This document shows, in pieces, positions 46,104 to 54,834 of a stretch of 64,000 bases of DNA. Position 1 is the stretch's first letter. The number at the start of each line of letters is the position of its first letter. Origin of the DNA: Streptomyces sp. ICC1 (GTDB lineage: Bacteria > Actinomycetota > Actinomycetes > Streptomycetales > Streptomycetaceae); the NCBI RefSeq assembly GCF_003287935.1, contig NZ_CP030287.1, positions 7,373,829 through 7,437,828 of the forward strand. The letters are read 5' to 3'. The position numbers were made by a program, and so were the translations under genes. The notes beneath the pieces are model-generated. The model had not been told where the DNA came from. It saw only the letters and a list, made by a program, of their open reading frames with translations, and made no database searches.

Positions 46104-47494
46104 GCGGCGCGGGCGCTGCGGGCGCTGCGGCCGGCGGGGGCGGCGGGGGCCGGCGCCGGCGCGGTGCGCCGTGGCGCCGCCGCCGGCCGCTGCGGACCCG
46201 GCTCGCGCTGTCCGTCACCGCGGCCGTGGCCTTCGTCGCGCTCGGCGTGTGCACCGCGGCCTTCCTGCAGGGGCGGGCCGCGCTCTTCCGGCAGCTCGAC
46301 CTGAGCCTGACGCAGGCCGCCCGGCTCGCCGCGAAGCAGTACGGGGACTCGCCGCCGGGGACCGCCTCGTGGGACTGCCGGTACCTGGCCGCGCCCGCCT
46401 GCGTCCAGATCGTCCCGGCCGACCCGTCGAAGGACCCGGCGGGAGGGGAGGCCGCCTACCGGATGCCGGTGGCACCGGCCACCCGGCAGGTCGCCGTGGA
46501 GGCGCGGGCCCCCTTCTACACCGACATCGTCGTCGAGGGGCATCCCGCCCGGATGCTCACCACCGACTTCCTCAAGGACCGGGCCCTCCAGGTCGCCGTG
46601 CGCTCCGACTCGGTGGAGACCGGCATCGACCGGGCCGCCCGCTGGCTCGCCCTCACCGCCACCGCCGGGGTGCTGCTGGCCGCGCTGCTCGGCTACTGGG
46701 TCGCGCGGACGGGCCTGGCACCGGTCACCCGGCTCACCGCCATGGCCGAGCGGATCGCGGCCACGCGGGATCCGCGGCACCGCATCGAGCTGCCGCCGCC
46801 GGGGCCCGGGCGGGGCGCGGAAGACGAGGTCACCCGGCTGGCGGGCAGCTTCAACACCATGCTCGGCGAGCTGGAGCAGTCCGTGACCGCGCAGCGCAGG
46901 CTGGTCGCGGACGCCTCGCACGAGCTGCGGACGCCGCTGACGGCGCTGCGGACGAACGCGGAGCTGCTGGCGCGGGGGGAGCGGCTGACGGTGGAGCAGC
47001 GCGAGCGGGCCTCACTGGCGCTCGGTCGGCAGCTGCGCGAGGTGACGGGGCTGGTCAACGACCTGATCGAGCTGGCGCGGGACGAGGAGCCGCAGCTGCT
47101 GGTGGAACAGGTGCGGTTGGCTCCCCTGGTGGAGTACTGCGTGGGGGCCGCGCGGGCGCACTGGCCGGGGGTGGAGTTCCGGGTGCGGACGCCGGCGCGG
47201 GAGGAGGCGCTGGCGGTGGTGGCGGGGGTGCCGGCGCGGTTGAGCCGGCTGCTGGGGAACCTGCTGGACAACGCGGCGAAGTTCAGCCCGGGCGGGGCGG
47301 AGGTGGAGGGCGTCCGCGGTCGTCCAGGGGCAGTGCTGGATGGGGTCGACACCGGAGGCCACCGCGTCGGTGATGGCATCGGTGCCGTGCGCGTGCGCGG
47401 CCACCTTCAGGCCAGCCTGGTGGGCCTCTTCGACTACGACGGCGAGCTCGTCTGCGCCGAACTGGCTCTTCCCTCCGGCCGGCCGCCGGCGTGA
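46100..47494 (+). pseudogene. Histidine kinase truncated inside the ATPase domain
   Basis: From GTG 46100 the protein has an N-terminal basic tail, a first membrane span (LALSVTAAVAFVALGVCTAAFLQG), an extracellular domain with one Cys pair (SWDCRYLAAPACVQI), a second span (WLALTATAGVLLAALLGYWVA), HAMP, and HisKA with RRLVADASHELRTPLTALRT. The ATPase begins with N box LLGNLLDNAAKFSPGGAEVE. At about 47308 the text changes to the antisense of an amidohydrolase fragment, so G1, F and G2 boxes are missing. The open frame runs on by chance to 47494. It cannot bind ATP normally. Confidence 0.75.
47309..47467 (-). pseudogene. Internal fragment of an imidazolonepropionase-like amidohydrolase
   Basis: The minus strand reads SQFGADELAVVVEEAHQAGL then KVAAHAHGTDAITDAVASGV and DPIQHCPWTTADA: the metal-dependent hydrolase segment with HAHG and the conserved EHC-like QHC. 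It starts exactly where the kinase loses sense. No start or end of the enzyme remains. Confidence 0.7.
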
Positions 47495-47619
47495 GGCGAG
47501 CCCGAGCACCGCCCCACCCGAACTCCCGGTCGGCGGGGGCGTTTTCGTTCCCGGAACGGGGGCAGTCGAGGGTGCACACGGCGGGGTTCTCCCCGACCAC
47601 GACTGCGGAGGCGAATTCG

Positions 47620-47832
47620 ATGAGGGGCATCAGCGGTTGCATAGGCCTGATCGTGGTGGGGGCCATCCTCACCTTCGCGTCCGACTGGAAGATGCAGAGC
47701 GTGAACCTCGACCTGGTCGGCGTGATCATGATGGTGGCCGGCGCCATCGGCCTCGCGGTCTACGCGAGCGTCCTCAAGCGCCGACGCATCGGCGCCCTCC
47801 CGGTGGTCGACGAAACCCGCCGGGGCCTGTGA
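47620..47832 (+). CDS. Small two-span membrane protein (DUF6458-like)
   Basis: 70 residues; ATG 47620 follows GGAGG by 8 bases. Two membrane spans (GCIGLIVVGAILTFASDW and VGVIMMVAGAIGLAVYASVL) separated by a short polar loop KMQSVNLDL, with a basic C-terminus. This matches the short actinobacterial family annotated DUF6458; role unknown. Confidence 0.75.
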   Translation: MRGISGCIGLIVVGAILTFASDWKMQSVNLDLVGVIMMVAGAIGLAVYASVLKRRRIGALPVVDETRRGL

Positions 47833-47854
47833 CCCGGGGACGCGCCCCGCAGGG

Positions 47855-48973
47855 TCAGCGCTGTGCCGCGCCCTCGTAGACCGGGAGCAGGGTGTTCAGG
47901 ACCGCTTCCATCGAGAAGGACTTCGCCGCCAGTTCGCGGGCCGCGAGGGAGGCCGTGGTGTTGGTCGCCGAGTCCAGCAGGGACAGGACCGCCGCCGCGA
48001 CGCCCGCCGGGCCCGGGTCGACCGCCGCGCCCGCGCCCGCCGCGGCGATGTCGCGGGCCAGGCCGTTGGAGTGGGTCACCACCGAGGGGACGCCGACCGA
48101 CAGGGCCTCCAGGACCGACATCGGGAACGGCTCGTCCACCGAGGGCAGTACGTAGACGTGGGCGCGGCGCAGCTCCGTCAAAACCTCCGCGCTCGACAGG
48201 GCCCCCGGGACCGTGAAGCGGGAGGAGAGGCCGAGGGACGCCACGCGCGCGCGGACCGCCGCCAGTTCGCCCTCGTCCGGGCCGGCCACCACGAACTCCG
48301 CGTCCGGGTGCACCGCCAGCAGGGCCGGAGCCGCGTCGACGAAGTCCACCGGGCGCTTGCGGGACTGCAGACGGGCCGAGTAGAGGATCCGCGGGGGTCC
48401 GGACAGGGCGGGGCGCGCCTCCTGGGCCGGGGTGCCGTTGACCAGTCGGACGGCGTTCGCGAGCGGCGCCCCGACCACGGCATCGAGGCCTTCCCGCTCG
48501 TGCGGGGTCAGGTACAGCACGGCGTCCGCGCCGCGCAGCAGCCGGCGTACCGCCACCGCGTCCAGCACCTTGGCCAGGAGCTTCTCGCTCGGGTCGACCA
48601 TCCCGTGGGTCTGCAGGACGAGCGGTGTGCGGGCGCGCAGCGCGGCCAGGGCCACCGGCAGGGTCACCAGGTCCCGCGCCAGGTGGACGTGGACCACGTC
48701 CGCGTCCCGGACCAGGCGGCCCGGCGAGGCCAGCAGGGCGGGCGAGGTCATCCCGCTGAAGCCGAGCGGCAGCAGCCGGCGGGCCGGGAAGAGCTTCGCC
48801 GGGACGCCTTCCACCGAGGTCGGCCAGGGGTCCGGGAAGCCCTCGCCCAGGGCCAGCAGGCCCGCTTCGTGGCCGCGCTCGCGCAGCCCCTTCGCCAGGT
48901 TCAGCGCGACCCGGACCGGGCCGCCGAAGGCGTGGGTGGGGGAGTGCAGGGTGACGGCGTGCAGGACTCTCAC
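47855..48973 (-). CDS. GT4-family glycosyltransferase
   Basis: 372 residues from GTG 48973, which overlaps the stop of the acetyltransferase gene (GTGA). GT-B fold: N-terminal VLHAVTLHSPTHAFGGPVRVALNLAKGLRERGHE, acceptor-side HVHLARDLVTLP and VLQTHGMVDP; donor side PPRILYSARLQSRKRPVDFVDA and the retaining-GT E-x7-E region VLPSVDEPFPMSVLEALSVGVPSVV. Cytoplasmic, acting on a lipid-linked glycan. Pairing with a WcaF-like acetyltransferase is typical of exopolysaccharide clusters. Confidence 0.88.
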   Translation of the reverse strand: MRVLHAVTLHSPTHAFGGPVRVALNLAKGLRERGHEAGLLALGEGFPDPWPTSVEGVPAKLFPARRLLPLGFSGMTSPALLASPGRLVRDADVVHVHLARDLVTLPVALAALRARTPLVLQTHGMVDPSEKLLAKVLDAVAVRRLLRGADAVLYLTPHEREGLDAVVGAPLANAVRLVNGTPAQEARPALSGPPRILYSARLQSRKRPVDFVDAAPALLAVHPDAEFVVAGPDEGELAAVRARVASLGLSSRFTVPGALSSAEVLTELRRAHVYVLPSVDEPFPMSVLEALSVGVPSVVTHSNGLARDIAAAGAGAAVDPGPAGVAAAVLSLLDSATNTTASLAARELAAKSFSMEAVLNTLLPVYEGAAQR

Positions 48974-49509
48974 TTCGGCTCCTCCACCGGGCGGCGGCGC
49001 CCGTCCTGGGTCTGCAGGGTCAGGGCGGGAAGGTCCTTGTGGACCACCGAGCCCGCGCCCGCCACCGCGCACCGGCCGACCGTCACGCCCGCCAGCACGG
49101 TGGCCCGTACCGCCACCCACGCGCCGTCCTCGACGGTGATCGGCGCGTTGCGGTAGCGGAAGTCGGCGGCACGGTGGTCGTGCGAGCCGGTGCACAGCAG
49201 GGCTTCCTGCGAGACGCAGGCGTGCGCGCCGATCGTGACCGGCTCCAGGTTCAGCAGCCAGGCGCCCTCGCCGATCCACGCGTGGTCGCCCACGGTGAGT
49301 TTCCAGGGCCACAGCACGCGCACCCGGTGGCGGATCAGCACGCCCTCGCCGATCTCGGCCCCGAAGGCGCGCAGCAGCGCGACCCGGAGCCGGGCCGGGC
49401 ACAGCCAGCTCATGAACAGCGTGTTCATCACGGCGAACCAGAGCGCCTGCGTCAGCAGCCCTCGGCCCTTGTCGTATCCGGCCAGCGTGAAGGCAGGAAG
49501 ATCACGCAC
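48970..49509 (-). CDS. WcaF-like colanic-acid-type O-acetyltransferase
   Basis: 179 residues from GTG 49509. Left-handed beta-helix acetyltransferase with the WcaF N-terminus (LTQALWFAVMNTLFMSWLCPARLRVALLRAFGAEIGEGVLI) and hexapeptide turns VTIGAHACVSQEALLCTGSHDH (catalytic His) and VTVGRCAVAGAGSVVHKDLP. It decorates polysaccharide sugars with acetyl groups. Coupled to a glycosyltransferase; divergent from the polymerase gene. Confidence 0.87.
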   Translation of the reverse strand: MRDLPAFTLAGYDKGRGLLTQALWFAVMNTLFMSWLCPARLRVALLRAFGAEIGEGVLIRHRVRVLWPWKLTVGDHAWIGEGAWLLNLEPVTIGAHACVSQEALLCTGSHDHRAADFRYRNAPITVEDGAWVAVRATVLAGVTVGRCAVAGAGSVVHKDLPALTLQTQDGRRRPVEEPK

Positions 49510-49615
49510 AGCTACCCCTCATCGTCCGCCCGTCGTCAGGGCCGCAGGCGCCTCCCCGGGCGCCGAGCGCTCAGACTAGACTGCGCCCGGATCAGGCACT
49601 GGGGTGGGGGCGAGC

Positions 49616-51124
49616 GTGGCAACCGACATACGCGAGAGCGCGGTCAGGCCGGCCCCGCCCCACCCCGACGAGGAGCGCAACTGGGGCCGGGTCACCACCC
49701 CGCGCACCCTGCTCTCCCGGGCCCTCTCCGTCCCGCTCGCCCTCGGATTCACCGTCTTCCTGCCGCTCTTCGTCGCCGTCCAGGACGGCGACGGCCAGCG
49801 TGACGCGGCCTTCTGGCTCCAACTGGTGCTCACCATGTACGCGGGCGCCCGGCTCTCCGCGATGGTCCTCACCAGCCGCCGCAAGCTGCTCCAGGGCTCC
49901 TTCTGGCTCTTCGTCTACATGGCCATGGGCGTGGCCCCGCTCGCCCAGGCCGTCCTGGGCCGGGTCCCCACCCCCGTCGTCGGCCCGCGCTCGGACCTCA
50001 CCACCGCCATCGGCCTGGTGCTGCTCGGCTGCGCCCTGTTCGACGTCGGCGTACTGCTCGCCCGGCACCGGCCGACGGGCCGGGCCGGCGGCTCGCGCAA
50101 GGAGCCGCGCCCGGTCATGGCGCACCGGCGGCGGCTCCAGCTGCTGACCGTGATGGCCTTCCTCGGCAGCGCGGCCCTGATCATGAAGCTCGGCGGTCCG
50201 GCGGTCTTCTTCTCCAGCCGCCAGGAGATCATCGCGGGCATCGAGGAGGCGGGCGTCTCCCAGGACGGCCAGGCCGGCCAGGCCCTGCTGCGGGGGTTCG
50301 GCACCGTCCCGGCGCTGCTCGCCCTGCTGCTGTACACGCGCTGGCTGATCACCTCGAAGTTCGCCCGCCGCAAGGTCTCGATCCTCGTCACCTGGTCGGC
50401 GCTCGCGGTCCTCAACCTGATCGTCAACAACCCGATCTCGAACCCGCGCTACTGGTTCCTCACCGTCATGTTCTCGCTGCTGTTCACCGTCTTCCCGGTG
50501 AGCGCGGCGATGTACCGGGTGGCGCTCTCCATGGCCGTGGTGATCGCCCTCCTCGTCTTCCCCTTCGCCGACCGCTTCCGTTACGACGAGAAGAACTACA
50601 AGCCGGTCGAGACGACCTCGTTCCTGGAGCCGATGGCGCTCAAGGACTACGACCAGATCGGCATGTTCGCGAACACCATCACCTTCTCGAACTCCGGCCC
50701 GGGCCATTCCTACGGGCGCCAGCTCGCGGGATCCGTCTTCTTCGCGGTGCCCCGCTCGGTGTGGCCGGGCAAGCCGCGCGACACCGGCGTGATGGTCGGC
50801 CAGTGGATGGGCACGGTCAACACCAACCTCTCCTCCCCGATCTGGGCGGAGCTGTGGATCGACTTCGGCCCGCTGGGCATGGGCGCCGGACTCCTGGGCC
50901 TGGGGTACGCCTCCGCCCGCGTCGACCGCCGCTACGCCAAGCGCGCCAGGCGCAGCTCGCCGCCCGGCAGCCTGATCTCCACGGTGGTCCCGCTGGTCGC
51001 CGGGTACTCCTTCATCCTGCTGCGCGGCCCGCTGCTGCAGGCCTCGGGGCGCATCGCCATCGCCGGGATCTGCCTCGCGCTCGTGGCCACGTACCGGCAG
51101 GACAAGGGCACGACGCTGCGCTGA
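49616..51124 (+). CDS. Polysaccharide (O-antigen-like) polymerase, Wzy type
   Basis: 502 residues from GTG 49616, with GGGGGCGAG upstream; GTG 49604 is an alternative. About ten or more membrane spans with a large outside loop (RYDEKNYKPVETTSFLEPMALKDYDQ, SNSGPGHSYGRQLAGSVFFAVPRSVWPGKP) that is the usual mark of WzyE/oligosaccharide-repeat polymerases. It would join repeat units outside the membrane after flipping. Part of the surface-glycan region with Wzx- and Wzz-like genes. Confidence 0.75.
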   Translation: MATDIRESAVRPAPPHPDEERNWGRVTTPRTLLSRALSVPLALGFTVFLPLFVAVQDGDGQRDAAFWLQLVLTMYAGARLSAMVLTSRRKLLQGSFWLFVYMAMGVAPLAQAVLGRVPTPVVGPRSDLTTAIGLVLLGCALFDVGVLLARHRPTGRAGGSRKEPRPVMAHRRRLQLLTVMAFLGSAALIMKLGGPAVFFSSRQEIIAGIEEAGVSQDGQAGQALLRGFGTVPALLALLLYTRWLITSKFARRKVSILVTWSALAVLNLIVNNPISNPRYWFLTVMFSLLFTVFPVSAAMYRVALSMAVVIALLVFPFADRFRYDEKNYKPVETTSFLEPMALKDYDQIGMFANTITFSNSGPGHSYGRQLAGSVFFAVPRSVWPGKPRDTGVMVGQWMGTVNTNLSSPIWAELWIDFGPLGMGAGLLGLGYASARVDRRYAKRARRSSPPGSLISTVVPLVAGYSFILLRGPLLQASGRIAIAGICLALVATYRQDKGTTLR

Positions 51125-51243
51125 CCCGCCCGGTCCGGCGGCCCGGGTGCGGCGGCACGGGTGCGGCGTTGAGGCGGTCGACCGGTCAACGGTGCAGCGG
51201 TTCAACTTCGGCATCGGATACACCGCGCCGTTAGAGTGGGGCC

Positions 51244-51825
51244 ATGACCGAGACGGTGGGGCGCCGCGAGCGCAAGAAGGCCCAGACCCGCAAGTCCCTG
51301 GCCGACGCCGCGCTGCGCCTGTTCCAGGAGCACGGGTACGACAAGGTCGGCGTCCGCGACGTGGCGGAGGCGGCCGACGTCTCCGTGACCACGCTGTTCA
51401 AGCACTTCCCGAGCAAGGAAGCGCTGGTCTTCGACGAGGACGAGAACGTCGAGGCCGCACTGGTGGCGGCGGTACGGGACCGCACGCCCGGGCAGTCCGT
51501 CCTGCACTCCCTGCGCGAGCACCTCGTGGCCACGCGGGCGACGCGCCGGAGCGACGATCCGGCGGTCATCGCGCACATCGCCCTGGTCCGGGGAACGCCG
51601 GAGCTCCAGGAGTACGGGGACCGGATGTGGCGGCGCCACGAGTTCGCGCTCGGAGCCGCCATCGCCGAGGAGGCCGGGGCGCCCGAGGGCGACCTGCGCT
51701 CCGCCGCGCTGGCCCGCTTCGCGCTGGACACCTCGAGCCTGATCCGCGGCCAGGACGATCAGCAGCAGGCCATGCGGGCCCTGTTCGACCTGATCGAGAG
51801 GGGCTTCGGGGACGGCCCGGCCTGA
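51244..51825 (+). CDS. TetR-family regulator
   Basis: 193 residues from ATG 51244. Helix-turn-helix: QTRKSLADAALRLFQEHGYDKVGVRDVAEAADVSVTTLFKHFPSKEALVF. The C-terminal ligand domain resembles the AcrR-like group with DTSSLIRGQDDQQQAMRALF. A TTAGAGT ten bases before the ATG could be a -10 of a nearly leaderless transcript, and GGTCGACCGGTCAAC at about 51176 is an imperfect palindrome. It interrupts the glycan genes and ends 10 bases before the convergent flippase gene. Confidence 0.88.
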   Translation: MTETVGRRERKKAQTRKSLADAALRLFQEHGYDKVGVRDVAEAADVSVTTLFKHFPSKEALVFDEDENVEAALVAAVRDRTPGQSVLHSLREHLVATRATRRSDDPAVIAHIALVRGTPELQEYGDRMWRRHEFALGAAIAEEAGAPEGDLRSAALARFALDTSSLIRGQDDQQQAMRALFDLIERGFGDGPA

Positions 51826-51835
51826 CCCGCGCCGC

Positions 51836-53086
51836 TCAGGCCGCGCGGACCCGGTCCGCCCCGGCCGGGTCCCCGGCCGCGGGCACCGGCAGCCGGGCCA
51901 CCCTGAGCCAGCCGGCGGCCGCCTTCGCCGCGGAGCCGAGCGCCAGCCCCCACGCCGCCCCGGCCACGCCCCACGCGGCGTACCCGCCCAGCAGCAGGGC
52001 GACCGACAGCAGCGAGAAGACGACCTGGAGCGAGAGCGTGGCCTTCGGGTTCAGCACCCGCAGGGTCAGCAGCGCGCACGTCCCCAGCCCCATGACGGCG
52101 TACTGGGCGCCCGTGGCGGGCAGCAGCGCGGCCGCGCCCGTCCAGGTGTCGCCGAGGAGCTCACGGCCCAGCCGGTCGGGCAGCGCGTACAGCACGGCCC
52201 CCCACGCGGCGCCGGTCAGCGCCAGCGCGCCGCCCATCAGAGCGGTCAGCCGCACCACGCCCCGCTTGCCGCGCGCCCGGCCGACGACGGGCGGGCCGAA
52301 GGAGTTCGCGGAGTTCAGCAGCACGTTCAGCGGCCCGAAGAGGGTGGTGGCGCCCCGCAGGGCGCCCACGGCCAGCGGGGTCGCGAAGACGCCGAGGCCC
52401 AGGACGGCGAGCTGGCTGGAGCCGTTGCCCACCGCGAACTCGACCACGAACCGCTGCCCGAGGTGCCCGCGCCGCAGATACGGCCGCACTTCCCGGACCA
52501 GCTCCGCGGCCCCCGCCCCGCGCACCCGGGGCCACAGCAGCCACAGGCCCAGCGCGAGCGCGGGCAGCGCCGAGACGCCCCACACCAGCACCAGCCGGCC
52601 CGCGGAGGCCCCTTCGGGCTGGGCCGCCAGCGCGCAGACGACGCACACCAGGCGCAGCGCGTCCGCGGCCAGGGCCCGCTCGGGCGTGCGCAGGGCGGAG
52701 AAGCAGTAGCGCAGTCCGTCCTGGAGCAGCACCAGGGGCAGGACGAGGCCGAGCGCGAGGAAGGCCCGGCCGCCGTCCCCGGGCAGCGCCAGCCCCACGA
52801 GGGCCAGAACGGCGCCCGCCGCCGCCGAGGCGGCCCCGGTGAAGGCCAGGCCCGAGCGGCAGGCCGTCGCGAGCCGCTCCTCGTCCTTCTCCAGCACCAC
52901 GGTCTGGCCGACGTACGCCATGTTCAGGCCGAGGAGCACGCTGAAGGCCACGTAGACCATCGAGAAGTCGGCGAAGCCGGCCGCCGAGGAGAGCCGGGCG
53001 GCCAGCACCAGCACCAGGACGTTCGTGGCGCTGGACGCGGCCTGGTCCAGAACCGAGGCGACCGCCGCGAGGCCGCGCCGGCTCAC
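51836..53086 (-). CDS. Wzx-type polysaccharide flippase
   Basis: 416 residues from GTG 53086, overlapping the stop of the Wzz-like gene (GTGA). About 12 membrane spans with the MATE/PST fold pattern (LDQAASSATNVLVLVLAARLSSAAGFADFSMVYVAFSVL; QRFVVEFAVGNGSSQLAVLGLGVF; ATTLFGPLNVLLNSANSFGPPVV). It would move lipid-linked repeat units across the membrane. Third gene of a minus-strand operon of glycosyltransferase, Wzz-like protein and flippase. Confidence 0.8.
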   Translation of the reverse strand: MSRRGLAAVASVLDQAASSATNVLVLVLAARLSSAAGFADFSMVYVAFSVLLGLNMAYVGQTVVLEKDEERLATACRSGLAFTGAASAAAGAVLALVGLALPGDGGRAFLALGLVLPLVLLQDGLRYCFSALRTPERALAADALRLVCVVCALAAQPEGASAGRLVLVWGVSALPALALGLWLLWPRVRGAGAAELVREVRPYLRRGHLGQRFVVEFAVGNGSSQLAVLGLGVFATPLAVGALRGATTLFGPLNVLLNSANSFGPPVVGRARGKRGVVRLTALMGGALALTGAAWGAVLYALPDRLGRELLGDTWTGAAALLPATGAQYAVMGLGTCALLTLRVLNPKATLSLQVVFSLLSVALLLGGYAAWGVAGAAWGLALGSAAKAAAGWLRVARLPVPAAGDPAGADRVRAA

Positions 53087-54834
53087 CGCCGGCCCGTGCG
53101 GACCGTACGCAGGGCGACCGTGTCGGTGCCGTCGCCCGGGATGTGCTGCGCGGCGTCGGCGGCCGCCACCTCGTAGGGGATCGGCTGCGGTTCACGCCGG
53201 CGGGGCGCCGGCGCGGGCTCCGGGGCCTCGGGGGCGGGCGCGCCGCCCCTGCGGAAGCTGCGGCTGCGCTTGTCGCCCGGCAGCGGGGCGTGCAGCACCG
53301 CGCCGAGCACCGTGCCGCCGGCGCCGCTGATCAGCTCGCGGATGCGCGAGAGGTCCGTACGGCGCACCGCGCCGGGGTTGCAGACCACCAGGACGCCGTC
53401 GACGCGGTCCACGAGCGCGAGCGCGTCGGCGTAGGAGAGCACGGGAGGTGCGAGCACCACGACGGTGGAGTTGGGGGAGTCGGCCTCGGAGATCAGCCGG
53501 GAGGCGCGCGAGGAGGTCAGCGCGCGGGGCACGTTGCGCACCCGCTCGCCGGGGATCAGGTCGAAGGAGCCCGACTCCCCGGCGTCCACGACGAGCTGGC
53601 GCCCGTCGGGCCACTCGATGTCCGCGTGCTGCGGTCCGGGGGCGCCCTGGGAGTGGCTCCAGCGCGGCCGGCCGGCCGACTCGGTCGGCAGCTGGCCGGC
53701 CAGCACCGGGGTGCGCAGGTCGGCCTCGATGAGCAGGACGTCCTTGCCGGTCTCCGCGAAGGAGGCCGCCAGGTTCACCGCCACGGCGGCGGCGATCTCG
53801 CTGCTGCCGCGCGGGGCGACCACGAGGAGCCGGCGCCGGTCGGCGAAGCGGGAGTCGTAGGCGAGCCGGAAGGCCACCGAGCGGAACTCCTCCGCCAGCC
53901 GGGGGTCCTCCTCGCCCGCCGCGAGCAGCGGCCCGCCGTCGGCCTTGCCCCGCGGCAGGGAGCCCAGCACGGGCGCGCGCAGGGCCCGGGCGACGTCGCC
54001 CTCGGAGCGCGGTGCCGGGTCGAAGACGAGCCGCACCCAGGCGGCGAGCAGGCCGAGCGCCAGGCCCACGGCCGCGCCGAGCGCGAGCGACATGGCGATG
54101 CCGGGGCCGTCGGCCCCGTGCGGCGGGACGGCGGCGCTGGTGACCCGGCCGGGGGTCATGTCCAGGGCCTGGAGCTTGGCGATGTTGCTGTTGAGGGTGT
54201 TGACCTTGCTCTGCTGGTCGGTCTTGGAGGAGTACGCCGCGTCGCGCGCCGGACCGGCCGGCATGCCGTTGATCTGCTTGACGAGCTCGTCGAGCTGCTT
54301 GGCGACCGGATCGCGCTGGTCCTGGTACCCCTTGACCATCTTGTCGCGGGTGACGTCGAGGGCCTCCTGCCGCTTGAGCAGGTACGCCTCGGTCATCGCG
54401 TTGGCGCGCTTGGCGGCCTCGGCGGGGGAGGCCGCGGTGTAGGTGAAGCGCAGCACCATCGTCTGCGGCGGGTTGGTCACCTGCAGACCGCTGCGCAGGG
54501 AGCGGAAGCCGGAGGCCGAGACGCCGAGCTTCTTCGCGGCCTCGTTGGCTATGGAGCTGGAGAGCGCGACCTGGCGCTCCGAGCCGATGTTGATCGCCTT
54601 GTCGGGGGCGAGGCTCGGGTTGAACGGGTCGTCGGTGGGGGCGCGCAGCACGATGTCCGCGGTGGCCACGTAGGTGTCCGCCGTGGTGACGCCGAGGTAG
54701 ACCCCGCCGAGCAGGCCGATGCCCACGCCCGCGCCGATGAGCCGGCGGTAGCGCAGGAGCTGGCGGAACTGGTCCCGGAGCAGGTCCGGCTCGTCCTCGG
54801 CCGGAGCCGCCGCCGGTCGGTTGGTCTCGATCAC
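53083..54834 (-). CDS. Wzz/BY-kinase-like chain-length protein with degenerate ATP site
   Basis: 583 residues. N-terminal Wzz domain: a first span YRRLIGAGVGIGLLGGVYLG, an outside coiled region (DKMVKGYQDQRDPVAKQLDELVKQIN), and a second span GIAMSLALGAAVGLALGLLAAWV preceded by the Pro/Gly-rich stretch. The cytoplasmic part has the CpsD/Wzc fold (EEFRSVAFRLAYDS, LLVVAPRGSSEIAAAVAVNLAASFAETGKDVLLIEADLR, VVVLAPPVLSYADALALVDRVDGVLVVC). The Walker A loop reads RGSSEIA, without the expected GKS/T lysine, so kinase activity is doubtful. No Tyr cluster at the C-terminus. Probably sets chain length. Confidence 0.82.
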   Translation of the reverse strand: MIETNRPAAAPAEDEPDLLRDQFRQLLRYRRLIGAGVGIGLLGGVYLGVTTADTYVATADIVLRAPTDDPFNPSLAPDKAINIGSERQVALSSSIANEAAKKLGVSASGFRSLRSGLQVTNPPQTMVLRFTYTAASPAEAAKRANAMTEAYLLKRQEALDVTRDKMVKGYQDQRDPVAKQLDELVKQINGMPAGPARDAAYSSKTDQQSKVNTLNSNIAKLQALDMTPGRVTSAAVPPHGADGPGIAMSLALGAAVGLALGLLAAWVRLVFDPAPRSEGDVARALRAPVLGSLPRGKADGGPLLAAGEEDPRLAEEFRSVAFRLAYDSRFADRRRLLVVAPRGSSEIAAAVAVNLAASFAETGKDVLLIEADLRTPVLAGQLPTESAGRPRWSHSQGAPGPQHADIEWPDGRQLVVDAGESGSFDLIPGERVRNVPRALTSSRASRLISEADSPNSTVVVLAPPVLSYADALALVDRVDGVLVVCNPGAVRRTDLSRIRELISGAGGTVLGAVLHAPLPGDKRSRSFRRGGAPAPEAPEPAPAPRRREPQPIPYEVAAADAAQHIPGDGTDTVALRTVRTGRR

